DNA of 45,050 nt from Propionibacteriaceae bacterium (lineage in GTDB: Bacteria > Actinomycetota > Actinomycetes > Propionibacteriales > Propionibacteriaceae): the NCBI GenBank assembly GCA_030532825.1, contig JAUNKK010000018.1:1-45050 (forward strand), in the 5' to 3' direction. Below, one piece after another: positions 8,672 to 16,686 of this stretch (its first letter is position 1; each line of letters opens with the position of its first letter). Under the pieces are notes generated by a model. That model was not told where the DNA came from. It ran no database searches and was given only the letters and a program-made list of their open reading frames with translations. The position numbers and the translations under genes are program-made.

Positions 8672-10152
8672 TTGGAGGCCTCCTCTCGCTTGTCCCACCA
8701 CTTGCGGAAGGACTGGGCTGGTGGAACGGGCAGGTCACGGGATCGGCTCCATCCCGATGCCGGGAAGGGCAATGGGCCGAAGTGACTGCGCTTCTTGAAG
8801 ATCTTTCCGGCCAGGCGGGAGAAGACCTGCACGAAGGCCAGATTCCGTCCCCGCGCCATGACCCAACTCACCAGCTTGAAGATGGTCGACTCGACCGTCG
8901 GGCGGTGGGCCGTCTTCTTCTGCACCACCTTGTTGCGCATGTGCACCAGGATGTCCATGATCGGGATCTTGACCGGACACACCTCGTTGCAGGCACCACA
9001 CAGGCTGGAGGCAAACGGCAAGGACTTGTCCACCTTCGAACCGACGCCACGCAGCTGCGGGGTCAGGATCGCGCCGATCGGCCCGGGGTAGACGGAGCCG
9101 TAGCTGTGACCGCCGACCCGTTCGTACACGGGGCACACGTTCATGCAGGCGGAGCAGCGGATGCAGCGCAGCGCCTCCCGGCCCACCGGGTCGGAGAGCA
9201 CCTTGGTGCGGCCGTTGTCGAGCAGCACGACGTGCAGGTCCTGGGGGCCGTCGCCGGGGGTGACGCCCGTCCAGATGGAGGTGTACGGGTTCATCCGCTC
9301 GCCGGTGGAGCTGCGTGGCAGCAGCCTCAGGAAGACCTCAAGATCCTCGAATGTTGGCACCAGCTTCTCGATACCGACGACCGAGATGAGGGTTTCCGGC
9401 AGGGTCAGGCACATCCGGCCGTTGCCCTCGGATTCGACGATCACCAGCGAACCGGTATCGGCAACGATGAAGTTGCCGCCCGAGACCGCGACCTTGGCGC
9501 GCAGGAACTTCTCGCGTAGGTGGGCACGGGCTGCGCCCGCGAGCTCAGGCGGGTTGTCGCTGATCCCTTCCGGTGCGGCGGCGCCCCACAGACCCATTTC
9601 TCGTTTGAAGATCTCACGCACCTCGGACCGGTTGCGGTGGATGGCCGGCACCAGGATGTGCGAGGGCCGGTCATGGCCAAGCTGCACAATCAATTCCGCC
9701 AGGTCGGTCTCCCAAGCGGCGATACCGGCGTCTTCCAGGGCCTCGTTCAGGTCGATTTCCTGGCTGACCATCGACTTGATCTTCACGATCTCCTGGGTGC
9801 CCTTGGAGCGGGCGATGTCGATGACGATGCGGTTGGCCTCCTCGGCGTCGCGCGCCCAGTGCACCTTGATGCCGGCCTCCGTCATCGCCTTCTCCGCCTG
9901 GATCAGGTACTCATCCAGGTGGCGTCCGACGCGGTTCTTGATCTGCTCGCCAGCTTCCCGGAGTTCCTCCCAGTTGCTGACTTCGGATGCCCTGGTGGCT
10001 CGCTTGCCGCGGATGACGGTCGTGGCGTGCCTCAGGTTCTTCCGAAGCTGCTGGTTCTGCAGCGCCCCCTTCGCGGCCTTGGGGAAGGCAGGCATCCCAA
10101 GGTAGGTGCCAGTGGGCGGGGCAGGGGTTAGGCGTTCGCGCGTGATGGTCAT
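8668..10152 (-). CDS. lutB: Lactate utilization iron-sulfur protein B
   Basis: Electron-transferring subunit of L-lactate dehydrogenase LutABC. The 494-aa product has an N-terminal LUD region (about 60-300) with the motif SGGNFIVADTGSLVIVESEGNGRM. Two 4Fe-4S motifs follow, CIRCSACMNVCPVY and CGACNEVCPVKIP (about 330-400), and then a C-terminal LutB tail. ATG 10152 overlaps the lutA stop (ATGA) and is preceded by GGAGGAGG. Length and order agree with known lut operons. Confidence 0.94.
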   Translation of the reverse strand: MTITRERLTPAPPTGTYLGMPAFPKAAKGALQNQQLRKNLRHATTVIRGKRATRASEVSNWEELREAGEQIKNRVGRHLDEYLIQAEKAMTEAGIKVHWARDAEEANRIVIDIARSKGTQEIVKIKSMVSQEIDLNEALEDAGIAAWETDLAELIVQLGHDRPSHILVPAIHRNRSEVREIFKREMGLWGAAAPEGISDNPPELAGAARAHLREKFLRAKVAVSGGNFIVADTGSLVIVESEGNGRMCLTLPETLISVVGIEKLVPTFEDLEVFLRLLPRSSTGERMNPYTSIWTGVTPGDGPQDLHVVLLDNGRTKVLSDPVGREALRCIRCSACMNVCPVYERVGGHSYGSVYPGPIGAILTPQLRGVGSKVDKSLPFASSLCGACNEVCPVKIPIMDILVHMRNKVVQKKTAHRPTVESTIFKLVSWVMARGRNLAFVQVFSRLAGKIFKKRSHFGPLPFPASGWSRSRDLPVPPAQSFRKWWDKREEASK

Positions 10153-10907
10153 GCTGTGGCCTCCTCCGTGTTCGCCAGGATCTCGGCGAGGTGAATGGTC
10201 TTGATGCCCGCGTTCATGCGGTGCATGATGCCGCCGATGTGCATCAGGCAGGCGTTGTCGCCGGTGACGAGGTACTCAGCACCGGTGTTCATGACGTTGC
10301 GAGCCTTGTCGCCGCCCATGGAGACCGACACGTCAGGGTTCTTAACGGAGAAGGTCCCACCGAAGCCGCAGCACTGCTCGGAACCATTCAGGGGAACGAG
10401 GTCGATGCCGCGAACTGCCTTGAGCAATTGGTAGGGCCGGTCCCCTACGTGCGCCACGCGAACGGAGTGACAGGTCGGGTGGTAGGTGACGCGGTGCGGG
10501 AAGTAGGCGCCCACATCGGTGACCCCCAGGACGTCCACCAGGAACTCCGTGAAGTCGTAGGTCCGCTTCACCAGCTCCTCGGAGGCGGCCGCCAGCTTGT
10601 GGTCCCCCGCCCGTTCCGCGAGCATCGGGTGCTGGTGCCGAACGGCTCCGATGCAGGAGCCGGATGGGCCGACGATGTAGTCGTAGTTCTCGAAGGACCG
10701 AACGTAGTTCTTGACCGTCGGAACAGCTTCCTTGAAGTAGCCGGTGTTGGTCAGCATCTGACCACAGCAGGTTTGATCCTTGGGGAACACCACCTTGCAG
10801 CCGAGCCGTTCCAGCACGTTGACGACTGCGATGGGGGTTCCGGGGAACATTGTGTCATTTATGCAGGTGGCGAATAGCGCCACCGTCTTACCCGTTCCGG
10901 GTGCCAT
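10149..10907 (-). CDS. lutA: Lactate utilization protein A (CCG-domain Fe-S oxidoreductase)
   Basis: First LutABC subunit. The 252-aa product carries two cysteine-rich CCG domains, seen as DQTCCGQMLTNTGY and SEQCCGFGGTFSVK, each with an upstream partner Cys (LFATCINDTMFP and THPTCHSVR-like YHPTCHSV). These domains bind iron-sulfur clusters in heterodisulfide-reductase-like enzymes. It starts at ATG 10907 after a GGAGAG-type site. It is translationally coupled to lutB and lies 134 nt downstream of lldP. Confidence 0.93.
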   Translation of the reverse strand: MAPGTGKTVALFATCINDTMFPGTPIAVVNVLERLGCKVVFPKDQTCCGQMLTNTGYFKEAVPTVKNYVRSFENYDYIVGPSGSCIGAVRHQHPMLAERAGDHKLAAASEELVKRTYDFTEFLVDVLGVTDVGAYFPHRVTYHPTCHSVRVAHVGDRPYQLLKAVRGIDLVPLNGSEQCCGFGGTFSVKNPDVSVSMGGDKARNVMNTGAEYLVTGDNACLMHIGGIMHRMNAGIKTIHLAEILANTEEATA

Positions 10908-11010
10908 GTCTCTCTCCTTAACGACGAGGCATTCAGGTGGGTCTGGCCGAGGCTGGGATCCAACGCCTAGTCAGCGCTGAAACCCAGCCCCGGATACTCC
11001 AGACCGGCGA

Positions 11011-11028
11011 AAGTCAGTTGCCTGACTT
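11011..11028 (-). other. Small hairpin between lldP and lutA
   Basis: A perfect 7-bp stem (AAGTCAG/CTGACTT) with a TTGC loop, just after the lldP stop. There is no T-tract. It could be a weak attenuator or an RNA stabiliser tuning lutABC against lldP. Confidence 0.3.
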
Positions 11029-11041
11029 GGTGATCTCAGGT

Positions 11042-12736
11042 TCAGGGAATCAACCAGCTCAGCACGGGAGTGGACATCAGGCCGGCCAGCAGGCAGAGCA
11101 GGGCAAGCAGGATGAAGCTCCACGCGATGGTCCGGCGCAGGATCGCCGACTCGCTGCCCGCCAAGCCGATCGCGCTGGCAGCGATAGCCAGGGACTGGGG
11201 TGAGATCATCTTGCCCACAACCCCACCGGCCGCGTTGGCGCCGACCAGCAGCTGCCTCATGGGTTCAACCGCAAGTCCACCCTGACCGCCAATCTGGTAG
11301 CCGACATCCGACTGCAGACCGGAGAACAGGATGTTCGCCGACGTGTCGGAGCCGGTCACATAGGTTCCGATCCAGCCGAGCACTGGCGCCAAGAAGGGAT
11401 AGATGCCGCCCGCGCCGGCGATGAACATGCCGAGAGCAAGCGTCTGTCCGGAGTCGCCCATCACATAGGCCAGCGCCACAACTGAGCCGATGGTGAGCAT
11501 GGCGAATTTCATCTTCTTGACGTTGACCCACAGCTCCTTGAAGGCGTCCTTCATGGATACCCGGTAGATCAGCGCGGTCAGCAGCGCCACGAAGGCCAGC
11601 AGGATTCCCGGGGTGGAGGCCCACTGGAAGGTGTAGGTCTGGTGGGAGGCGGCCTCCCCGTTGGCGTTCAGCAGGTCGCTGAGCCCAGGCCAGGCGAAGG
11701 CAATGTCAGTGCTCTTGAAGAGCTTCTTGACCTCGTCAATGGCCGCGATCCCAAAGACCACAATGACCAGCAGGTAGGGCACGAGGGCCATGAAGATGCG
11801 ACCGCCCGTGAGCCCGGACGTGTCAGCCGCCTCGACCTTGGCCGGTTCGGTTTCGAGTTCTGGATCGACAGGTCGGCCAACCCGCGCAACGGACTCGGCT
11901 GCCCCCTTGGGCTTCCACATGCGGGTGAAGACGATTGCCACGCCCACACTGACTACGGCCGCGATCAACTCGGTCAGGTTGTACAGCGGGCTTGCCGAGA
12001 CGATCCACTTCACGACGCCGAAGGTGACACCGACCACCAGACCGAACGGCCAGCATTCCTTGACGCCCTTCTTCCCGTCCATGACCGCGAGCAGCAGGAA
12101 GGGCACGACGAGGCAGAGCATGGCGGTCAGCTGACCGGTGATCGGGGAGATCTTGAGCACGTCGTCGCCAAAGCCACCGACCTTGGCCGCCTGAATCACG
12201 GGCAGACCGACCGCACCGAATGCCACGGGGACGGTGTTGGCCAGCAGTGCCACGAGGGCGGCCCGGATTGGGGAGAAGCCGATAGCCACGAGCATGGCGC
12301 CCGCGATGGCGACAGGCGCGCCGAAGCCTGCGAGGGCTTCCAGTAGACCGCCGAAGCAGAAAGCGATCAGGAGGCCGAGTACGCGGGGATCGTCGCTGAT
12401 GAGGAAGAACGTGTTACGCAGGTCCTCAAATCGGCCTGAGATAACGGTCACCTGGTACATCCAGATGGCCATCAGCAGGATCCACACGATCGGGAACAGA
12501 CCGTAGATGAAGCCGTGGAGGCTCGTAGAGATGGCCATCACGGCTGGCATCTTGAAGGCGAGAACGGCGACGAGCAGCGCTAGGGCCCAGGACACGGCCC
12601 CAGCGATGTGCGCTTTCCAGCGCAGCGCCCCAAGAGTGACGAGCATACACACGATGGGGATGACGGCCACTAGGGCCGAGAGCCACTGTGAACCTAGCGG
12701 ATTCGCAGAAGGCTGGAACTCTAGGAGAGTTAGCAT
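11042..12736 (-). CDS. lldP: L-lactate permease (LctP family)
   Basis: Membrane lactate/proton symporter. The 564-aa product is almost wholly hydrophobic, with about 12-14 predicted membrane segments. It has the family motifs LGLLIAFCFGGLLEALAGFGAPVAI and ALLANTVPVAFGAVGLPV near residues 120-190, and TGSDTSANILFSGLQSDVG near 450. ATG 12736 is chosen because GGAG lies 8 nt upstream; the in-frame ATG at 12757 has no ribosome binding site. It heads the lactate operon, so uptake and oxidation are expressed together. Confidence 0.95.
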   Translation of the reverse strand: MLTLLEFQPSANPLGSQWLSALVAVIPIVCMLVTLGALRWKAHIAGAVSWALALLVAVLAFKMPAVMAISTSLHGFIYGLFPIVWILLMAIWMYQVTVISGRFEDLRNTFFLISDDPRVLGLLIAFCFGGLLEALAGFGAPVAIAGAMLVAIGFSPIRAALVALLANTVPVAFGAVGLPVIQAAKVGGFGDDVLKISPITGQLTAMLCLVVPFLLLAVMDGKKGVKECWPFGLVVGVTFGVVKWIVSASPLYNLTELIAAVVSVGVAIVFTRMWKPKGAAESVARVGRPVDPELETEPAKVEAADTSGLTGGRIFMALVPYLLVIVVFGIAAIDEVKKLFKSTDIAFAWPGLSDLLNANGEAASHQTYTFQWASTPGILLAFVALLTALIYRVSMKDAFKELWVNVKKMKFAMLTIGSVVALAYVMGDSGQTLALGMFIAGAGGIYPFLAPVLGWIGTYVTGSDTSANILFSGLQSDVGYQIGGQGGLAVEPMRQLLVGANAAGGVVGKMISPQSLAIAASAIGLAGSESAILRRTIAWSFILLALLCLLAGLMSTPVLSWLIP

Positions 12737-12781
12737 GTTGGGAACTCCATCGTCCAAGGGGGCCCCTGGTCAGGCCCTCTT

Positions 12782-12794
12782 TGGTCCGACCATA
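12782..12794 (-). promoter_or_regulatory. lldP promoter -10 box with LldR/FadR-type operator
   Basis: The perfect 11-bp palindrome TGGTCCGACCA (12782-12792) fits the TNGTNNNACNA consensus known for LldR-type GntR repressors of lactate genes. On the minus strand it begins inside an extended -10 box (TGCTATGGT; hexamer 12794-12789), so a bound repressor would block RNA polymerase and lactate would relieve the block. The candidate regulator is the FadR-family gene at 17940. The operator identity is inference. Confidence 0.6.
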
Positions 12795-12860
12795 GCACAA
12801 GGTTGCGACGGGGTGTCTAGGGGCTGGGCCCAGATTGGCTAGACATTCTCCCCGTTCCAG

Positions 12861-13412
12861 CTACCGCCAGCGGCGCGTCCAGGAATCGGCATCCGGATCC
12901 TCGGTGTGTGTTCGCCCGTCGTCGGGTTCGTAGCCGAAGGACTCACTTTCCGCGTCGTACTGCAACTGGGCATCGCCGAGGAACACACCACCCCGTTCTA
13001 TAACCTCCGGCAGGCTCAGGTACAAGCGCACTAGATCGTCCGGGGACAGCCAGCGCAAGTCAGTTGCGCTGACGACGATGTCGAACCGCTGGTTCCCCAG
13101 ATGCCGGGTCCAGGCCGGATGCCTCAAGTCCATCTGCAGCAGCCGTACTCGGTCCCCGTGACGATTGGTCTCTTGCCCTAGCCTCAGCAGGATCGGATCG
13201 TGGTCGATCCCAATCACCTGGGCATCTGGGAAGGCCTCGGCTATGGCGTTGCACAGCGTGCCTGATCCGCACCCTAGGTCAAGCACGCGCACCCCGCGGG
13301 TGGCGGGCATATCGCGGATCGCCTCCAGCACCGCCTGCACTCGCGGGTCACGAAGTTCAACGACAGCCGCCTGCTGCGCGTACCAGGCCGACATCTCCGC
13401 TTCCAGGGTCAC
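12861..13412 (-). CDS. Class I SAM-dependent methyltransferase, C-terminally truncated paralogue
   Basis: A 183-aa Rossmann methyltransferase with the SAM motif VLDLGCGSGTL and the acidic motif VIGIDHDPILLRLG. It is closely similar to the complete paralogue at 15722-16477 up to about residue 150; for example, both have ETNRHG, SATxLxWLSPD and LVRLY. The 183-aa product then diverges into an acidic tail and stops, lacking some 75 residues of the partner's C-terminus. GTG 13412 overlaps the ATPase gene stop (GTGA), with AAGGAG 5 nt upstream. It is the last gene of a riboswitch-controlled transporter unit. The substrate is unknown, and it may be non-functional. Confidence 0.8.
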   Translation of the reverse strand: MTLEAEMSAWYAQQAAVVELRDPRVQAVLEAIRDMPATRGVRVLDLGCGSGTLCNAIAEAFPDAQVIGIDHDPILLRLGQETNRHGDRVRLLQMDLRHPAWTRHLGNQRFDIVVSATDLRWLSPDDLVRLYLSLPEVIERGGVFLGDAQLQYDAESESFGYEPDDGRTHTEDPDADSWTRRWR

Positions 13413-14182
13413 GACGTCTCCTTCCTGGCTTCGGGCGCGAAGACAAGTTGCCGCCGGCCCTCATGCTCGAAGCTGCTGACTGTAATCCGGTAAATGGGTT
13501 CGAGGATTTCAGGCGTCAACACCTCCTCGGGGGTGCCGGTGGCGGCGATCCGCCCCTGGTGAACCAGCAGCAGGCGCTGGCAATAGCGAGCCGCCAGGTT
13601 CAGGTCGTGTAGCACCATCACGACGGTGCAGTTCAGCCCCGTCACCAACGAGAGCAAGGCGAACTGATGGTGGAGATCCAAGTGATTGGTTGGCTCATCA
13701 AGCAGTAGATGGCTGGCCCGTTGGGCGATGGCCCGCGCTACCAGCACCCGCTGGCGCTCACCGCCGGATAGCTGCGTGACGAGCCGGTCTGCAAGGTGTA
13801 CGGCCTGGACCTGCTCCAAGGCATCTCGTACCAGACCCCGATCCGAGGCGTCGCCGTAGGCCAGCAGACTGCGGCTCGCTAGCCGTCCCAGTGCGACGGC
13901 GTCACGCACCGTCAGAGGCAACGAGGCGTCCGTGTCTTGGGCCACGACGGCCACACGTCGCGCGATTTCGCGTCGTGGGAGCCGGGAAAGGTCGTCCCCG
14001 TCGATGACGACGGTGCCCCCGCTAGCGCGGAGGGCCCGGTTCAAGGCGAGCAGGAGAGTGGTTTTCCCTGAACCGTTAGGCCCTACCACGCCGACGACCT
14101 CGCCCGGCTCCGCGACCAGGTGGGCCCCCGCGAGCACCTCCCGGTCGCCTCGGACCACGCTGAGCTGTTCGGCCTGGATCAC
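13409..14182 (-). CDS. ABC transporter ATP-binding protein, FecE/BtuD type
   Basis: The 257-aa ATPase of a corrinoid- or siderophore-type importer. Walker A is GPNGSGKTT (residues 34-42), the signature is LSGGERQRV, Walker B is HLLLDEPTNHLDL, and the switch His follows in VMVLHDLNLAARY. It lies just downstream of the substrate-binding lipoprotein gene in the unit led by the cobalamin riboswitch at 15560-15703, so cobalamin or another corrinoid is the likely cargo. The matching permease gene is not in this unit but in the neighbouring one (16687-17721). Confidence 0.9.
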   Translation of the reverse strand: MIQAEQLSVVRGDREVLAGAHLVAEPGEVVGVVGPNGSGKTTLLLALNRALRASGGTVVIDGDDLSRLPRREIARRVAVVAQDTDASLPLTVRDAVALGRLASRSLLAYGDASDRGLVRDALEQVQAVHLADRLVTQLSGGERQRVLVARAIAQRASHLLLDEPTNHLDLHHQFALLSLVTGLNCTVVMVLHDLNLAARYCQRLLLVHQGRIAATGTPEEVLTPEILEPIYRITVSSFEHEGRRQLVFAPEARKETS

Positions 14183-14301
14183 AGTTGAGTGATCCTCCCA
14201 GCCCGCGTGGTGGCACCCTCTGTCGAGAGCACGGCTTCGGCGCCACCTTGGCGAAACACGATCACGATCATCCGTTCATCTCCGCAACAGCCCCTCGCCA
14301 C

Positions 14302-15312
14302 TCACTGGGCCGCCAGTTTCTGGGACAGTTGCGTGGCGCCCTGGACGGAGAGCGTCGTGGGCGGGTCGGTAAGCGCGAAAGGCAGGACCACGACCTTTCC
14401 TTCTGTGACTGCCTTGAGTTGCTCGGCGCCTTGGAAGCTCTTGAAGGCCGCGATGGTTTCTTCATCCGTGGCGTCCAGCGATAACAACACGATCCAGTCG
14501 GGATTACGGCTCAGGATGTCTTCCATGGAGCCGTCGAAGACCCGCTCGGTGGTGTCGTCGTAGGAGTTCTTGATGCCGTTGGCCTCAAAGATCGGCTGCA
14601 CCATTGATGAGGTCCCGTAGGCGTAGTAGTTCGGCGCCCCGGGGGTGATGTACAGCGCAATCCCGGTTCCCTTGCTCTCCGCGTTCCCCCCGCTGAGCAC
14701 TGCAACGTCAGCCTCGCGGTCCTTGCTCACCGCGGCTGCACGGTCCTGCACGCCGAAGATGGCGGCCAGATTGTTCACCTCGGCGTCGATGAGGTCCCAG
14801 GTGGCATGCTCCACCGAGTAGTTCGGGCAGAACGCCGCTGGGGAGTACAGCTGCACGCCGGCCTTCTCCAGCGCCGCGCGGTCCACGCCTTCCTCGTAGC
14901 CGATGACCAGATCGACTTGGTTCTCCAGGACCACCTCGGTGGCGACCTTCACGCCGCCGGTCTCGATCTCGCTGGAGGGGAGTTCCGGGATGGCATCGTA
15001 GGTTTGCTGCAGTTGCTCCTGCCCTGCGCCGAAGTTCTTCGGCCCGGCCCGCAGGTCTAGTTCCCCGGTCAAGCCCAACGCGTCCACGTTCGGCATGCCC
15101 GTGCCGCCCAGGATGAGAACCTTCTCGGGGGCCTTGTCAAAGGTCAGCGTCTTGCCGCAGCTGTCCACCTGGCTGGGGAATCCCGTCGCCCCGCCGCTGG
15201 TCGCTGCCTCGGGCGATGAACTGGCCGCCTGCGAGGCACGCTCAGCCGCGGAGGTACCGCACGCTGACAGGGCGAGGGCGACCACCGCCACGGGAATTAC
15301 TAGTTTGTTCAT
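14302..15312 (-). CDS. ABC transporter substrate-binding lipoprotein (BtuF/FepB-like)
   Basis: A 336-aa extracytoplasmic binding protein. The signal peptide ends with lipobox LSAC (Cys near residue 18), followed by a Ser/Ala-rich linker. The periplasmic-binding-protein-2 fold is suggested by TLTFDKAPEKVLILGGTGMPNVDALGLTG-like start segments, VVLENQVDLVIGYEEG and ILSRNPDWIVLLSLD. ATG 15312 follows AAGGAG by 5 nt. The riboswitch and terminator upstream imply repression by cobalamin. The cargo is therefore probably a corrinoid, although this fold also serves siderophores. Confidence 0.88.
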   Translation of the reverse strand: MNKLVIPVAVVALALSACGTSAAERASQAASSSPEAATSGGATGFPSQVDSCGKTLTFDKAPEKVLILGGTGMPNVDALGLTGELDLRAGPKNFGAGQEQLQQTYDAIPELPSSEIETGGVKVATEVVLENQVDLVIGYEEGVDRAALEKAGVQLYSPAAFCPNYSVEHATWDLIDAEVNNLAAIFGVQDRAAAVSKDREADVAVLSGGNAESKGTGIALYITPGAPNYYAYGTSSMVQPIFEANGIKNSYDDTTERVFDGSMEDILSRNPDWIVLLSLDATDEETIAAFKSFQGAEQLKAVTEGKVVVLPFALTDPPTTLSVQGATQLSQKLAAQ

Positions 15313-15392
15313 CCAATCTCCTTGAGTTACGAATTGCCCGACCACCCAGGTCTTGGTTCCTGGGGCGGGCGAGCCGTTTCCCCACCGCGGGG

Positions 15393-15471
15393 AAAAGAAA
15401 AGGGCTAGCCGGAGAGCTGCCGATGGTTCTGGCAGCTGGGGCCCACGATCAGGCGGGGATGTGGGCTAGCC
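15393..15471 (-). terminator. Riboswitch-linked intrinsic terminator before the binding-protein gene
   Basis: The self-complementary octamer GGCTAGCC occurs at 15464-15471 and 15403-15410, and can pair to enclose the inner hairpin AGCTGCC/GGCAGCT. The minus strand then runs CTTTTCTTTT. It lies between the cobalamin aptamer and the start codon at 15312, so it is a good candidate expression platform. Confidence 0.55.
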
Positions 15472-15554
15472 GGCGCCGCGGTGGGTCGACTTCCGCGCAG
15501 AGCGCGCGCAGCACATAGTCTTCGATGAGGTTCCCGCAAGGCGAAGCCTGGCAT
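15405..15554 (-). other. Leader reading frame, possible relic of a permease start
   Basis: An ATG at 15554 sits at the same place after the aptamer as the permease ATG (17721) does in the neighbouring unit. The flanking bases are alike (12 of the first 15 match; MPGFA against MPRLA). The frame runs 49 codons and stops inside the terminator arm. It is probably what is left of a deleted permease gene, though a leader peptide is not excluded. Confidence 0.35.
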
Positions 15555-15559
15555 AATCA

Positions 15560-15703
15560 GCTTTCCGTTCTGGGCCGTTGCGCGCGGCCGGATCAGCGCA
15601 TCCCCGCCAGCATTCGGACTCGTGGCAGTGCCCTTACCGTTGCGCGTCAGTCCCGGACTTTCACCGGTGTTCCCTGACGGAGACCCTTTGATCCTAACAG
15701 AGG
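15560..15703 (-). ncRNA. Cobalamin riboswitch (unit B: binding protein, ATPase, methyltransferase 2)
   Basis: Read on the minus strand it has GGGAACACCGGTGAAAGTCC, then GACGCGCAACGGTAA, and a variant B12 box GAGTCCGAATGCTGGC. These are the conserved core of the cobalamin aptamer. It continues with GGCCGCGCGCAACGGCC, a hairpin that may provide the kissing-loop partner. It lies about 250 nt before the binding-protein start, with a terminator between. Confidence 0.9.
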
Positions 15704-15721
15704 TACCCAGACCGCGCAGGG

Positions 15722-16477
15722 TCAGGGCAGGCGTGCATACACCACGACGTCGTCGAACCAGCGGAAGATATGGGTAAGCTCCACGAAACCGGCGGTTTGC
15801 AGGACCGTGAGGTGGAATGCGAGGCTCACCTTGACCACGCTGCTCTTGTCGGCCCAGCGCTGCTCCCAGGCCCGCACCTCGGCCTCCCAGCCAGGGAGAG
15901 AACGCGCTGCTTCCCACCAGTCGTCCCAGGTCATCGCCCCTGCATCAACGGCCGCGACGCGGAACTTCTCCCGTTCTTGTTCAGCGAAGGCTCGCAGGAA
16001 AGGTTGGGTGACAGGGTCATAACCGAGGTGATCGGCGTTCAGGAACACTGCCCCAGGGTTCAAGACCTGGGGCAGCTGCCCGTAGAGTCGCACGAGGCTG
16101 TCGGGGCTGAGCCAGTGCAGGGCGGTTGCGCTCACCGCGGCATCGAATTTCTCCTCCCCCACCTGCGTGATCCAGGCCGGATCGGTTAGGTCCACTTCCA
16201 GCAGCCGGACGCGCTCGCCGTGCCGATTCGTTTCCCGCCCTAGCCTGAGCAGGATCGGGTCGCGGTCCAGGCCCACCACCTGGGCATCCGCAAAGCGGGT
16301 GGCGATGGCTTCGCCGAGCGAACCGGGACCACAGCCTAGGTCCAGCACGCGCAGCCCGCGGTCTTTCGGCTGAGATGCGGCCAACACATCCAGCATCGCT
16401 CTCACCCGCTGATCACGGAACTCGATGAAGGCCGTCTGCTGGACGTGCCAGGCTGCGAGCAGTTCGTCGGGGGTCAT
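15722..16477 (-). CDS. Class I SAM-dependent methyltransferase (full-length paralogue)
   Basis: A 251-aa methyltransferase with motif VLDLGCGPGSL (about residue 45), VVGLDRDPILLRLG, and SATALHWLSPDSLVRLY after the third strand. The C-terminal region has WDDWWEAARSLPGW and ends FVELTHIFRWFDDVVVYARLP, typical of small-molecule methyltransferases of the UbiE/trans-aconitate type. ATG 16477 has AAGGAG 5 nt upstream. It follows the permease and a binding-protein remnant under riboswitch A. Two paralogues, each tied to a corrinoid-regulated transporter unit, suggest a role linked to the cargo, but none is known to me. Confidence 0.85.
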   Translation of the reverse strand: MTPDELLAAWHVQQTAFIEFRDQRVRAMLDVLAASQPKDRGLRVLDLGCGPGSLGEAIATRFADAQVVGLDRDPILLRLGRETNRHGERVRLLEVDLTDPAWITQVGEEKFDAAVSATALHWLSPDSLVRLYGQLPQVLNPGAVFLNADHLGYDPVTQPFLRAFAEQEREKFRVAAVDAGAMTWDDWWEAARSLPGWEAEVRAWEQRWADKSSVVKVSLAFHLTVLQTAGFVELTHIFRWFDDVVVYARLP

Positions 16478-16515
16478 GGGTACTCCTTTCGGGGTTGGGT
16501 AGGGAAACGGGTTGG

Positions 16516-16596
16516 TCATTTCGCGGCGAGTTTTTCCGCCAGCACAGCCGGTCCCTCGATGGACAGCAGTTGGAGGATCTGTGGGAACGAGTGAGA
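16516..16596 (-). pseudogene. C-terminal remnant of a second substrate-binding protein gene
   Basis: A 26-codon stretch between permease and methyltransferase 1 ends LSIEGPAVLAEKLAAK-stop. The intact binding protein ends LSVQGATQLSQKLAAQ-stop. The 16 final codons align without a gap, half identical and most others conservative, and both end in TGA. A stop codon lies just upstream in frame. The rest of the gene is absent from the 90 bases left before the permease stop. Confidence 0.65.
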
Positions 16597-16686
16597 TCAC
16601 AACGATCTGCGTCGGCTAGGCCCGCACTCATGCCGTCGTCCTCACGGTTGCCATGTCGGGTTCGGCGGCTGGGCGACAGCAAGCCG

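Noticed and set aside
15376..15396. Hairpin TTTCCCC/GGGGAAA before the binding-protein gene, as a terminator
   Set aside because: On the transcribed minus strand it is followed by GC-rich sequence with no T-tract; the structure just upstream (15403-15471) fits better.
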